Positions 21,050 to 32,689 are shown, counted from the stretch's first letter. The stretch: 64,000 nt of DNA from Rhyzopertha dominica (GCA_025024175.1 QCXZ01000053.1:12896001-12960000), one strand, 5' to 3'. Notes: generated from the sequence alone by a model not told the origin. Numbers and translations are program-made.

Positions 21050-24025
21050 TACCGTTTTTCACATAAGTTTGCAGTTACGCAATGATTTACTTGTTTTTAT
21101 TGCCACCATAACATACCTAGGAGCAGACAATTCATTGGTGCAGAACGACTGTGACATTTCATTTATGTTGGTACTGGCGTCCATGGTTGTCGGATCTTTT
21201 GACACTGACACTGTCGATTGACATTTCACTTTGAATGTCAAAGCGTGTTTACAACAGTTTGTGTGATTTTGGTTTTTTGCTCTTATTACGGTTGCGTTAG
21301 CGTTGGTGTTCTGTAAAATCAGTTTTGTTTTAAAACTAGCCGTGGTCGGTTCGTGAGAACAACTTAAAACAAGCAGGTTTTCTACTACGTGTGGAATAAC
21401 ATGCCAAAACCGTTAAGCAGCAGAGCCAAGGAAATGTTTCTTTCTTTGATCTCTTACTTTGAGGAGGAGCTAGAGAATGGGGGATCATTACTGCAACTGC
21501 AGTCTGTTAGACAATTAAGTATACAATGATTGTTTTTTGCACAGTACAAAATACCTAACCTACAAATCTACATTGAAATTTGTAGCATGTGGCAAACGCA
21601 TTAGACTTAAGTTTGTCTACTGTAAACCATTTGTCAGCGAGTGCGAGGCGTGGATAGCCAGTGTGCAGTCCAAAAAAGAAACGACTAAGAGCAAGTCCCA
21701 TCACTAACTTGTCTTCGTCTCAGCAGGTTGCAATTCGTGATGTCATATACGATTTGTACAAAGAAAGTAAGTTATCAAGGTCAGCATTTAGAACATTATT
21801 ATTAATGTGTTTTATATTTTAGAAGTAAACATAACCTTATCTACTCTTTCCATAAAACTGAAAGAAAAGCAACTATTTATTGGGAGCAAATCATCACTGT
21901 GGAAGTTAATAATTTCCATGGGNTTCAAATACAAAAACTATGACCCCCGCCATAGTTTAATGGAAATTAGTGACATTGCTTCAAAGCGCATACAATTTTT
22001 GCACTAATATAAACAACTTCCAAGTCAAAATATGTACAAGTTTGTTTTCTTGGATGAAACATGGATATTCCAATATGGGACAATTGCTCGTTCTTGGCAA
22101 GATGCTGATGTAAGATCAGTGAAGTCAACTAAAGTGAATGGTAGAAGATAAATTAATTTTATACAAACGGTGTGTTTCTGAATGCTCCGAATTACATTGC
22201 AGGTACATTATATTGCATGCTGGGAATGAAAAAGGCTTCATCAATGGTGCAGAATTGGTATTTTCATCTGCCACAAAAAACACGCACTACGCCATGGTGA
22301 AATGAACAGCNAAAATTTTNTCCGATGGTTTGAAGAGCAGTTANTTAAAAATTTAGAGCAGCCATCCGTTATTGTTATGGGCAATGCACCCTACCACAGT
22401 GTAGTCGAAAATAATTGACAAATGGTGGGCAAGGGAACAACTGCCTGATGCCGAAGATATTGCTCAAGTTATAATTAATGTAAATAGTGATGACAGTGAA
22501 AGTGAAGTACTTTTCAATAAAGCTTAAACACAACCACAAAGTACAGCTTTGGAATGCATAAATTTATTATCCTGAAAATAGTTACCAAGTGCAGCAAAGC
22601 AGAGCTGAAAACTACAATGTGTTCGCAGATTAGGTTTCAGATACATATTTCGATTTAATAATTAAGAAGGAATGTATGTTTCTCTTAAAAAGTAAAATGT
22701 ATCAAGTAATCTTTATTGCAAATTTACTCTAAACAGTATCTAGCGGATATCTCCAAAAATAAAGTGTAAGCATCTCATATTAATCAGAATGAACACTGCC
22801 AACTATCGCAGCCACCCTGCTCTTCCATCAAGACAAAAAAAATAGCCACTGAAAGTGTTTTGCCAGCATATAACTTTTAATAATGTGTATAAAAGAACAT
22901 GTTCATAGACACTTCTTGGTTTGATGTAAAAGTTTGATATTTGTTTGTTGGGGATGCAGTGCATGTCTTGCATTAATACGTCAACAAATAAAATTTGTTG
23001 TTCAAAATATTCCACTTTTAAGATAACCAAATTAAAATTTTATTGTTTCTGATTTTCTTCCCTTTTCTGATTCATAAAAGTTTTAAATCAAAACGATAGC
23101 AAGGTATACTTGTAGTAGGTATAGTGTGATATCTGATTTTAAGTGTTTGGTCGATTAGGATCTACAGGCATGGTGGTTGATATTTCAGTTATTGTAAATG
23201 ATCATTATCAATGTTTGATATTATACATTTCATGCAGTTGCCAGCTATTTTAACCCTATAATATTTCTATTAGCAGCTTTTGTAAGATTGGAATCTGATT
23301 GCTTTTGTATCTCAAACTACACAGTTGATGTCAAGACTAATATTTGCTAAAATGTGAAGCTTCTACAAAACAAGCTTGGAATTTGTTGTAGCAATACACA
23401 ACACGATATTATAATTTCATATTTTGTGAATAGGTTTCATGTTATTGGGGATGCTGGACAGTGTTCACCATACATTTGAGGCTGTGGTATTCACAAAGTT
23501 TGTTAATACTGCTAAAACGATTTAACTCCCGCTATAAACAGCCCCTGTTAGTCACTCTCTTTATGTCAGTAGTTATAACCATAACCTCAATTTGAATATA
23601 TACGATACGACGTCGTGTTTCTGTTCTGTATTCTATAATTTTCAAGTAGAACTCCTTGTTGTACATAGGATTTCTGAAATCTAAGAAACGTTTTAACATC
23701 AACACGCGTGCAGCAGGGTATCACACGGTCACCGCAGTTTTACCCATTTATTTACAGTTAAGAGTTAAGATTTGCGAGGCAAATGGAGCAAATCAGGAAT
23801 GTGGCAAGATGCAGCTCACTAACTACCGCGATACACTGTGCTCCCATGAAATTGCACCATGACCTTTAAATATAAAATTTTACGCACTAAGCGATACGGA
23901 ATTGACAGATCAAATGTCAATAATGTTAATTTGTGAGGTTAGTTTGCTTGTCAACTAGCGGTAAACCTGGCAACAATGATAACAAGTGACATTATGACGT
24001 AACTGCAAACTTATATGAAAAAACG
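21050..24025 (+). mobile_element. IS630/Tc1-like DNA transposon (DDE_3 type), degraded
   Basis: It inserted into HHR unit 2. Comparison with unit 1 gives the exact site: CATA (or a shorter part of it, such as TA) is present on both sides (21046-21049 and 24026-24029). The inverted ends share ATAAGTTTGCAGTTACG, close to the outer edge on both sides, with weaker matching inwards to a TTGCCA block. The transposase remnant is at 21401-22527; the remaining ~1.4 kb has no recognised coding content. Related ends occur at 25.4 kb and perhaps 59.6 kb. Confidence 0.7.
21401..22527 (+). pseudogene. Broken DDE_3-type transposase with a probable intron
   Basis: The N-terminus starts MPKPLSSRAKEMFL at 21401. 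A probable intron runs from GTAAGT at about 21769 to TTTTATATTTTAG at about 21821, joining YKES to KVNITLSTLSIKLKEKQLF. The first catalytic aspartate lies in VFLDETWIFQYG (about 22045). Further on are LHAGNEKGFINGAELVFSS (about 22215) and a block ending QPSVIVMGNAPYHS (about 22390). In this family that motif normally reads D before NAPYH, so the second catalytic aspartate is replaced by G. The region that should hold the third acidic residue is missing; an acidic tail with NVNSDDSESEVLFNKA closes the frame. Stops at about 22005 and 22150 also break it. Inactive. Confidence 0.7.
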
Positions 24026-24065
24026 CATACCATTGCTTTGGTATATAAGCAAAACCAGTTCTATG

Positions 24066-24166
24066 CCGTGCTGTCTACACTAAACCTAAACTGCACTGAT
24101 GAGCTGTAATGACAGCCAAATAGATGTATCTGCAGTTGGTTGAGGTGTAGATAGCACAGCATAGAC
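24066..24166 (+). ncRNA. Hammerhead ribozyme, set A copy 2 (core mutated)
   Basis: Core CTGATGA (24096-24102), stem II GCTGT/ACAGC and inner stem I AACTGCA/TGCAGTT are as in copy 1. The base at the essential G12 position is C (24117), so the 3' core reads CAA instead of GAA. The stem III palindrome is also changed (ATAGATGTAT). Predicted inactive. It lies in unit 2 after the transposon. Confidence 0.75.
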
Positions 24167-24169
24167 ATG

Positions 24170-25475
24170 CATTTTAAAGTTACTTCATCAATGAAGTATT
24201 TCTGTTACCATCATAAAATGAGAACAATGCAGAGGGAGTGACAGACCTGATTTATGTTGTGATCAATATACAATGTTGTCAAATACTTTTCCTTCACAGC
24301 ACGTTGGTACGTTTAAGGTTGACAGTGACAGTTGACACTGACAATCGACAATTCGTTTTTCGTTGTTCGTGCGTGTATTGTGGTGTATATATAAAATTAT
24401 TTATTTTCATATGACAAGAATAAAGTACAAATAAGATATTAACTTTTGACTTTAACTTCTGGCGACAATTCACAAATTTTAATAAAGCCTTCTTGAAAAT
24501 CAACGTTCTTGGACAAAATGTGCAGTTTACTCCGCTTGGGCACATCGACAATATAGGTTCTCCGCAGCACTCCAACAAGTGTAGCCAGGAATTTGTCCAT
24601 GGGAAAAGAGATCCAGTTCCGATGAAATGTGAGCCTCTTGAAGAACGCCGTCATCCACACCACCCTTCAAAGCCATTTTCAACAAGAAATCATACTTTCT
24701 CTCCGAAATTCCTTCGATATTTTAACTGACAAACTGTTAAATTTTGATGACATCCCAAAACTTCAACACAATTCCGCAAACCGACAAAACTAAATGATGA
24801 CCGGGAGGATCTTAAAGATCAGGTTCGGTCGTCTAAGTGTCAGTGATTTCTGGGTAAAAAAAAACTACCCATAACTGGCCAAAATCCGAAAGATTTGGCT
24901 ACCGACATTCGTCAAGGTGACAAGTATACCCGTAAGTACCACTTTAACGTATTACCTGGTGCTATGCGTGCATTACGATTTGTAAATATTCAAGTGTCAA
25001 TTTTGAGGTTAAACTTGGTATTGACGGGTTTCACCGAGCTCTATAAAATATGGAACATCGGAGAATGGGCATGTGGCATTAAAAGAATGTTTCCTTTAGA
25101 ACAATTCTTATTTCTTCTTAGGCATGCGCAGCTGCGCAGTAGAATGTGCAGTGTCAGGTATTTTGGTGTTAATGTCACTCTGTTAATGTCGCATCAAGCA
25201 ACGACATTAACAGCTGACGATGACGCTACGGTTAAGCGTATACCTGACACATGGCATCGCTAATGACATTGACTGTTCTCGAATAATGGATAGTGCAAGC
25301 ACCTCAGGAAACTGCGCAGATTTCAATTGGAAGCAAATTTGAGAAGCCTCTGATGTTCCATATTTTATAGAATTCGGTGCTTGGTTTTCACCCAACCAGT
25401 ACACCTGGCAACAGTGAAGACAAATGACATCACAGTAATTAATGACGTAACTTCAAATTTCTACGAACAGTGGTA
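24170..25475. mobile_element. Possible non-autonomous relative of the 21-kb transposon
   Basis: The right end, read inwards, has TTTGAAGTTACGTCATTAAT, then a GATGTCATTTG block and CTGTTGCCAGG, clearly like the right end of the 21-24 kb element. At about 24172 TTTTAAAGTTACTTCATCAA may be the left partner, and it directly abuts the HHR unit. Open frames inside (24294-24729, 24895-25263) carry no domain I recognise. Confidence 0.4.
24960..25420. repeat. Imperfect foldback around a 12-bp perfect hairpin
   Basis: CTATAAAATATGGAACATC at about 25040 is inverted at about 25350-25370. GTGTCAGGTAT at about 25150 is inverted at 25240-25250. At the centre TGTTAATGTCG faces CGACATTAACA (about 25180-25212). 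The pairing is nested, so the block folds as one long hairpin. Confidence 0.55.
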
Positions 25476-27296
25476 TAGATAGGTTTAAGTGTTAAAGCAA
25501 GAGCCGCCGCCGGCGATCATAGACGAGTTCATTTTGTGGTGTTTTTGGAAAGATGCAGGTAAATTATCAAGTGTTTCAATATTATGTTTATATTATTTGA
25601 AGTGTAACCTTGCTGTTATACCGTCACACGTAATTGTGAAGTATCTAAATATGAAAAATATTAAAATGTGTTCTCGAGCCACATCATTGCTTCATGCAAA
25701 TTCTGCATCATAGTCAATTTCGCATGACAGTTCCAAATGTGTTGGACCTTATGAAGATGGATGCGGATATAGGTGTAACAACACTGGTTAATTTTAATGC
25801 CTGATGGGGATGGAGGGCAGCTTGAAATATTTGGTGTTTAATTCACTATTACGTTGTAATCAAATGCAAAGAATTAATATTGAAAAGCATCAACCTCTGA
25901 ATCATGTCATCATATTTGATAACAATTGAAATAGACCTACCTTTTTCAATTTAAGGCAATTATATTTAAATAGTTTTATGACGTTTCTTAACGGGCATGA
26001 TCTTATACGTTTGGGCGTTTGATGACTTGTTTGCGAAAAAATAGGTATTCTCATTTAAGTCATGTTTCAATGATATCTGCTATTCGTTATGACTTAAAGG
26101 CAAAACGACTGCGCAGCCAGTATACGACAATGGAAAATTTATACACCAGTGGAAGGCAGGATGTATTCAAAACGATTTTATTACTAAACGTTTTCTCGAA
26201 AGCTTCGTCTTCTTTCAGCGATCGCGACCATCTTCCGCTATCCTCAAGTTATCTCGTTCACTCCCCTTGATTTGGGGTAAAGACCTGCAAACTGTTAGTG
26301 TTATGGTCGCAACAGGCCTACATTTCTACAAGATGGTGGCGGCGAACTCATTTAAAAAGGGTAAATTTGCAAGATAAACACGCCCTGCCATTTAGGAAAT
26401 GTAGTCCGAATTCGCTCGGGGTATTTTGTTAATCTAAATGGATATGAGCTAATCACAGCTTCTCTTAAGGAAATTACGTGTAATGCTGATAAAGCAAAAG
26501 CTTTAAGTGGAACGGGAGATAAATATGCAATGCCACAAATGGAAATGGTTATATCTTTGAAATGCAGCATACGCACAGAAGGTAATGGTCTGAAATATCC
26601 GGTCTGTGGTGACTAAAAAATTATAGATTTCTATTAACAGCATTTTGTTGCCGACATTACTTTTTTCACTTTAAGTGTAATTTTATACTTAAGCTTAAGA
26701 TATTACCAGACAAGTTTAATTTTTTATCTAGATAATTTTCGTCACAATGAACATAATTGTGCTATTTAAAGTGAAAATTTATTTTAGTCCGTGCTAAGCA
26801 TTGACGATGTCAGTATCTTATACCTGGAACTGAATGCTGCAAATGAGTGTGTGAAGCTATGGTAATGTATTCGTGTTTCATTTTATGTTTAATTAAAAGT
26901 TAACTGCCAAATTTGTTATTATTAAGTGTTTTCCTCTCATTTTGTTCACTTTTTTGTTAGCAAAAAATCGTATTTATTTAAGCCCCTTACTAGTAGACAA
27001 GACATACGGCTTATTGGCGTACTACTTAGCTATTCTATTTAGTGTTGGTGAAGTTAACGTTTTAGTAGTTTTCTCTACGTGTTAACATCAGGTAGTATTT
27101 TTTTTCTAAAAGTCTGCAGAACACAAAGACAAACATTCATCGTCCACCACTGCATAACAATATTAGTGTCCTATTCGTTTTACAACCACAAGAGAGATTG
27201 TCGGCTCTGTATACTCTAATTAGAAAGTGTTGCTATCACAGCCAATGCCTCATTGTATGGTTGAAATAGAATGGTAATTAAAATACATGTCTATGA
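25476..27296. other. Intergenic
   Basis: No recognised gene. A frame at 25489-25560 reads LKQEPPPAIIDEFILWCFWK and is followed by GTAAAT, which could be a splice donor, but no partner exon or domain was identified. Confidence 0.35.
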
Positions 27297-27390
27297 TGTG
27301 CTGTCTGCACCGCAACCAACTGCAGATAGATCTATTTCGCTACCATTATAGCTCATCAGTGCAGTTTAGGTCTAGTGCAGACAGCATGGC
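27297..27390 (-). ncRNA. Hammerhead ribozyme, set A copy 3 (intact, covarying)
   Basis: Minus strand: core CTGATGA (27359-27353), stem II GCTAT/GTAGC with loop AATG, GAA (27338-27336), stem III ATAGATCTAT (27335-27326), cleavage predicted after C at 27325. Inner stem I AACTGCA/TGCAGTT and outer helix GTCTGCAC/GTGCAGAC are both perfect. Against copy 1, one stem II pair changes from G-C to A-U and one outer pair from A-U to G-C, each by a double change. The shared block is only ~140 bp here; the rest of the 350-bp unit is missing. Confidence 0.85.
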
Positions 27391-29686
27391 ATAGAACTGG
27401 TTTTGCCTATATACCAAAGCAAACACCTAAATACCACAAAATCTACGTATAGATAAAGAATTATACTACAAGTCCTAGTGATCAAAAATTACAGACCAAA
27501 CCTATAATCCTTGCAAACAGTATAATACAAATATGGGAACTTTTTTAATTAGTACAAAGCAACTTATAAGATCCTCTTTTCGTATCACTATGGTTACCGA
27601 CATTAGCTTAGGAAGGGATGATAACTAATTAAACAAGATCGCGAATTGTAAAAATCACAGGGAAACTAATTTATAATAATTTGAACTAATGGTACAACGA
27701 TTAAAACTGAATAAAAGTATGTGAGTTACCTTCAGTTGAATGTACTTTTCAAAACTTTCAGGAAATACAATAAACTGTTTTTCACGAGAATTAAGAGAGT
27801 TATGTATCTAGCAACAAATACATATTTACAATTACTAGATTAATACGAGACTAACATTACTAACCAATATATTTTCAGAAATACTATGATGTAGAAGTGG
27901 GAGAGTGGGGAGGTTCCACTTTCTATAGTCATTAGTTAAATTAGGGTGGCACCAAAATTTAAATTGTAAATATCGAAACAAGAATCAAAATAAAAGTCAA
28001 CTGGTTGATTGCTACTCCTTTAATGATCAAGTGGTATTCAATAATTACTATAAAACCAACGACACGAATATATCATAGCAACCGTGAGAAATGTGAGATC
28101 AAACAATCCACGATATTTCCCGTATCGATCACTTTGCCGGTTCACAATACTTTTCCACAGTTTAATAATTTTATGGTCAAATTTAAATTTATAGGTACTC
28201 TGGAGTAAGCAATATCATCAAGCATTAATGGTGACGGTTTATTTGTTTAGTTGATCTGATATTGGCGCTAAAAACTAAAGAGAGCAATACCGGATTACTG
28301 GATACCACGAATAAATTAACAACGCAGCAACTTTTGAGCGCACACCAGATCACGTAAAAGAAGTAGTTTGCTTAGCTATAGGAAGTGCCATCGGGCTTCC
28401 AGGAAAGTGTCGGCACTGGACGGCACGTTTACCGGGTTTGTGAAAGCGTCAATTTAGCGAGCCCTTGTAGAGTTTTCTCCAAAATGGAACTACGCAACGC
28501 AACACTGCTGAGCGATAGTGGATACAAACAGTCGGTAGCAATTGGTTGTATTTGAATGCTAGGATAATCCTTTATTTAGCACGTCTAATAATCCGCCCTT
28601 TAAAAAGCTTGGATAATCTCTGTCAGTTTCATTACTGAATATTTAAAGTTACGTTACCTCTACAAAAGGTTTCTGCAATGACTAAGATGGTCAGGCGGTG
28701 AATGACCATTTTCTCAGCAGCGCAGCCAGTTTAATCCGAAAAATATGGATACTGAGTTCAGGCACTAATATAGTAGGAACAATACACTCAGTTTGGCAGT
28801 CATTAACGCTGAACTAATCCCCTTATCCTTATCCAACGAGGGTAACTGTAATACACAACTTTAATAATTACAGTGCTAGCACTGTCTACGAACGAGGTAT
28901 TAACAATGCCCTGAAAATGGGAAACTTGCTTCTACCACACAAATGCTTTAAAGAAATGGCGCGATAAGAACTGAGGAAACAGCGGGATTTTCCACAGTTA
29001 AAAATACATGTAAATAAGATATACACAGTATACTAAAGAAGTCGCAAAACTAACAGTTGCGGCACTGCGAAACGTGACCTACTTGAAATTTATGTGAACT
29101 ACATCAAAAAGAATAAGCGCATCTACAACTTCAACAGGAATTAACTTTGTCAGATTATTTTACATCGAGAGACAGACCAAAACAACATGAACTTGTGACT
29201 TGTATGAAAAATGAAACGAGACTGATTTTAGATTTTGTAAAAATACGTTACGTTACTTTGTAGTCCTAATTGGTAAATTCTAAGGTTACACTACAAGACG
29301 CGAACGGTCACGTTCCCGTTTCTTTACAATCAATTGTCAAATATAGGATATCTGCTTAAAGCTAACCAAAACTAATGAAAGTTCAATATCTAGCTAGCTC
29401 ATAATTCTCCCGAGTTAGGGTTGGAGAATCACGTCGAAAGAGTAGCTTGCAAATTACGTTTTTATTAATTGCTCATCTATTAATGGTGAAAAAAGACGCC
29501 CAATAAAAAGTAAATTCCGCGGTACGGTCTCGTCACTTCTTTCCCTGTATAATTGAGCGAACGAATCAGCACATTTCTAACCAATGAAAACGCGACTGTG
29601 CCAAGGATTTGAAAATAATATATTACATTAAAATAGTCTTGTAATATGAGTATTATGATAAGCTGGAGACTATAACGGTCGTAGTT
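27391..29686. other. Intergenic, nothing recognised
   Basis: The first ~40 bases finish the HHR block (CAAAACCAG...TTTGGT). The rest is AT-rich with no gene or element end recognised. Confidence 0.45.
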
Positions 29687-30845
29687 TCTTAAAGACCAAG
29701 TGATTCAGGGTATGTCGATCTATAAGCGACACGTAAAGAGTACTCTTTTTTCTTAAGCTTTCGAATTTATTTAAATTCTTCTTCGGAGCATCTACAATTC
29801 AACTTAATTAATACAACAAACTATTTGGAACCTTATATATACTTACAGAAGTTTGAGGCTAGGTGTAAGTTATAAATATGCACAACAGTGATTTTTTAAA
29901 AACATAAGTTTTTTCTACCATAAATGACTTGTGTCAAATAAATTAATTATAATTTGTTTTTTATGTCATTTCCTTTGATACCAGATATGTTTATATACTA
30001 CTTAATTATTGTTGTGTGTCTGATTTTTTATTCATTACATTATTAATTTTGTTGATGTGGTACATTTCCAAGATTAGCCTTTTACTGGTATTAATTTCAA
30101 TATCCAATATTTTTACTCCATCCCAATCTATCGTGTGGTTGTTGTTGACCGCATGTGTGGCTAATGCACATCGGTCTCTTCATAGAAATATCGCTTTTAT
30201 GTAATGATATTCTGTTCTTTACCCACTGAGATGTTTGACCCACATATATGCTATCACAAGTGTTACATTTTAAACAGTAAATTACGTTGCATTTGAATTT
30301 TGTTGGTGTTTTTGATTTTAATTTAGTAAACACTTTTTGATATTGCGTCTTGAAATTTTAATATTTTCGAAATTAAATGTTCTAATTAATTTTGAAGTTA
30401 ATCCCGTGATATTTGGTAGTGATCCATACTTCTGTGTTTCAGCCCTATTAATACTTGTTTGGCTTAAAACTGAATTTGCCATTCCATCGTCCACATTTCC
30501 GTTAATCCTAGGACCTACTCCTTCTTCAACATGCATTCCATGCTCGAGTGAAAGGCTGCTGGTGGAGTATAATATTTTATTTATAAGGCCTTTTAGGTAT
30601 GAATTTTGGATTAGTAACTCTTTTAATCTGTTTAAATTTTTGTTTAAGAAAACGGGGTTTGAAATTTTCTGAATTCTGTTTTCATTTGTTTTATAAAATT
30701 AATTTTGATTTTAGTTGAATGATCGGACAAAAAATTAATATATCTTCCTGAGGCTATAGGTTTTTGATACCAGTCGAATATTATACGTCCATTATGCCGA
30801 ATGACCCTAGTGTCTAAGAAAGGCACTCCACCATCAACCTCTCTC
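29687..30845 (-). pseudogene. Penelope-like element, 3' half with GIY-YIG domain
   Basis: Minus strand, from 30845 leftwards: VPFLDTRVIRHNG and FDWYQKPIASGRYINF (late RT region, about 30830-30740), the connector TSKLIRTFNFENIKISRRNI (about 30390), then a GIY-YIG nuclease block with VIYCLKCNTCDSIYVGQTSQ (30290-30230) and the arginine-containing KNRISLHKSD. About 2 bases are missing after MKRPM, shifting the frame; the other frame continues ALATHAVNNNHT and KRLILEMYHINK. The non-coding 3' end (29687-29990) carries an HHR-like motif at 29755-29786. The 5' RT part is missing. Another copy lies head to head at 30863. Confidence 0.8.
29755..29786 (-). ncRNA. HHR-like motif in PLE end
   Basis: Minus strand: CCGAAGA, an extra A, stem GAATTT/AAATTC with loop AAAT, then GAAA and AGCT. 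Position U4 of the core is C and there is an extra base before stem II, so activity is doubtful. Hammerhead motifs in PLE ends are established in the literature; this one is degenerate. Confidence 0.45.
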
Positions 30846-30862
30846 TCTATGGTGAGAGATTA

Positions 30863-31546
30863 CGGGATTAACTTCAAAATTAATTAGAACATTTAATTTG
30901 GAAAATATTAAAATTGCAAGACGCAATATCAAAAAGTGTTCGAATTTGTTTACTAAATTAAAATAAAAAACAAAATTCTACTCCAACGTAATTTAGTGTT
31001 TAAAATGTAACACTTGTGATAGCATATATGTGGGTCAAACATCTCAGTGGGTAAAGAACAGAATATCATTACATAAAAGCGATATTTCTATGAAGAGACC
31101 GATGTGCATTAGCCACACATGCGGTCAACAACAACCACACGATAGATTGGGATGGAGTAAAAATATTGGATTCTGAAATTAATACCAGTAAAAGGCTAAT
31201 CTTGGAAATGTACCACATCAACAAAATTAATAATAATGAATAAAAAATCGGACACACAACAATTACGTAGTATATACACATATCTGCTATCAAAGGAAAT
31301 AACATAAAAAAACAAATTATAATTAATTTATTTGACACTTGCGCATATTTATAACTTACACCTAGCCTCAAATTTCTGTAAGTATATATAAGGTTCCATA
31401 TAGTTTGTTGTATTAATTAAGTTGAATTGTAGATGCTCCGAAGAAGAATTTAAATAAATTCGAAAGCTCAGCTTAAGAAAAAAGAGTACTCTTTACGTGT
31501 AGCTTACAGGTCGACATACCCTGAATCACTTGGTCTTTAAGTATTA
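30863..31546 (+). pseudogene. Penelope-like element, second copy in inverted orientation
   Basis: From 30863 to 31546 this is the inverted counterpart of 30406-29687. It contains ...LIRTFNLENIKIARRNI (about 30890), a deletion-scarred segment (30960-31000), GIY-YIG residues TCDSIYVGQTSQWVKNRI (31015-31070) and the same ~2-base loss after KRPM as the left copy. The 3' end holds an HHR-like motif (31438-31468) and ends at CTTGGTCTTTAAG. Both 3' ends point outwards and 5'-truncated ends meet at about 30846-30862. Confidence 0.75.
31438..31468 (+). ncRNA. HHR-like motif in PLE end, second copy
   Basis: The same motif as at 29755-29786, in plus orientation: CCGAAGA, then GAATTT/AAATTC, then GAAAGCT. 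It shares the U4-to-C change, so both copies derive from one already altered parent. Confidence 0.45.
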
Positions 31547-32689
31547 TGTAAATTGAAACTTAATAAAAATATTTATAAAAAATAAAAGCACTGAAAAGGC
31601 TGAACAGATTTTAAAATTAAGATCATTACCTTTCCCTCACCCGTTATGCTCAATGTGTCAATGCAACAATATCTTCTTCATGATGTGTAATGTTAGGTTA
31701 GGTTAGGATTAGGTAATGTTAAACTGAACTGATGCATGTTTATAATATTCTGTTAGCTACTACATCCCTGACTACAACCACCCAAATATATTAGATATTG
31801 GAGCAATTAACAAGATTATAAAAATGATATCCCAAAGGTTTTAGTTATCCCTCACCGCAATGCCATTCTCTGACCTTGCAGACCAGACGGGGGCTCATGA
31901 TGCTATTTGTGAGCTCCGATAACTGCCCATTGCAGAAGTATTTGACCTTTTAAACAATAGCAGAGCAGTTATAAACCTTGTTTCGTTTGAAATACTACAC
32001 CTACTTTTCCTTACACTTGCTCAGTGTTATTGACACTATGAGAGTCCGCTGGTCTAAGCACCAATTCTCCAGACCTCTTCGTCTCAATAGTATAATTCTC
32101 CAGCTGATAAGGCAAACACAGCCCGAACACCTAGAGCGTTGTCTAAATATTATCAGACCCGAAGAGCAATTATCCGAATGTTCGCTTTAAATGCAAATAC
32201 GTCTGTAGCCCTGTTTTAAACGCGAAATCGGTGTAATTCAAACAACGAAGACTCTCGTCCGCGCTCGAGGGCAAAACTATTGTTGATGACTGTAATAGAT
32301 GAGTCTCGTGTAGTGCGAACAATAAGCGAGGTGTATTGCGTCCATGAGCAGTCAAAGGGGTGGTTAAAAGCTTAGAGCGAGTTTGGAGGATTGTCATTGT
32401 CGTGAATGTATACTTGCGCGCATGCGAGGTTTCGTTTAAATAAGATTGGATATTTTTATTAAAATGAATGGACCTTAAGGATTTCGTTTCAACTTTATTT
32501 ATTTATCAATTTGGATACATCACTAAACAGCCGAAGCCAATTACAGGTGAGAGAAATAACAATAATAAGGAGGACATACACAATTCTCAATTTCACGAAC
32601 ACTACAGCAGAAAATGTCAAGTAAATCACAGACAGAATTATAGTTATTGCACANAACGTATACAGGAGAAAACTTAAGTAAGTATGAGC
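31547..32689. other. Intergenic
   Basis: No gene recognised. A short GTTAGGTTAGGTTAGG run lies at about 31691. Two opposing short frames at 31978-32397 show no domain. Confidence 0.4.

Larger units (their letters stand above)
20597..24180 (+). mobile_element. Two-unit hammerhead-ribozyme element, split by a DNA transposon
   Basis: Unit 1 begins at 20597 (TGTCAGGATACAGG) and unit 2 at 20927 (TGTCAGGCTACAGG). Both carry ACTTCCTTTAGGAAGTAGTA, the hairpin GATGGCATTGCCATC, a short CCATTGCTTTGG block and one hammerhead. Unit 2 has a 21-base insertion near 20981 and is interrupted by a transposon at 21050-24025. Without that insertion the two predicted cleavage sites lie about 352 nt apart (3332 minus 2976 minus 4). 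I see no ORF, LTR or poly(A) tail of its own. The arrangement is that of HHR satellites and retrozyme-like elements, whose transcripts cut themselves into monomers; the proteins that mobilise this family are unknown. Confidence 0.65.

Noticed and set aside
31691..31710. GTTAGGTTAGG run (also at 46039)
   Set aside because: It matches the insect telomere unit TTAGG but is only about three units long; such runs are common by chance and decay.
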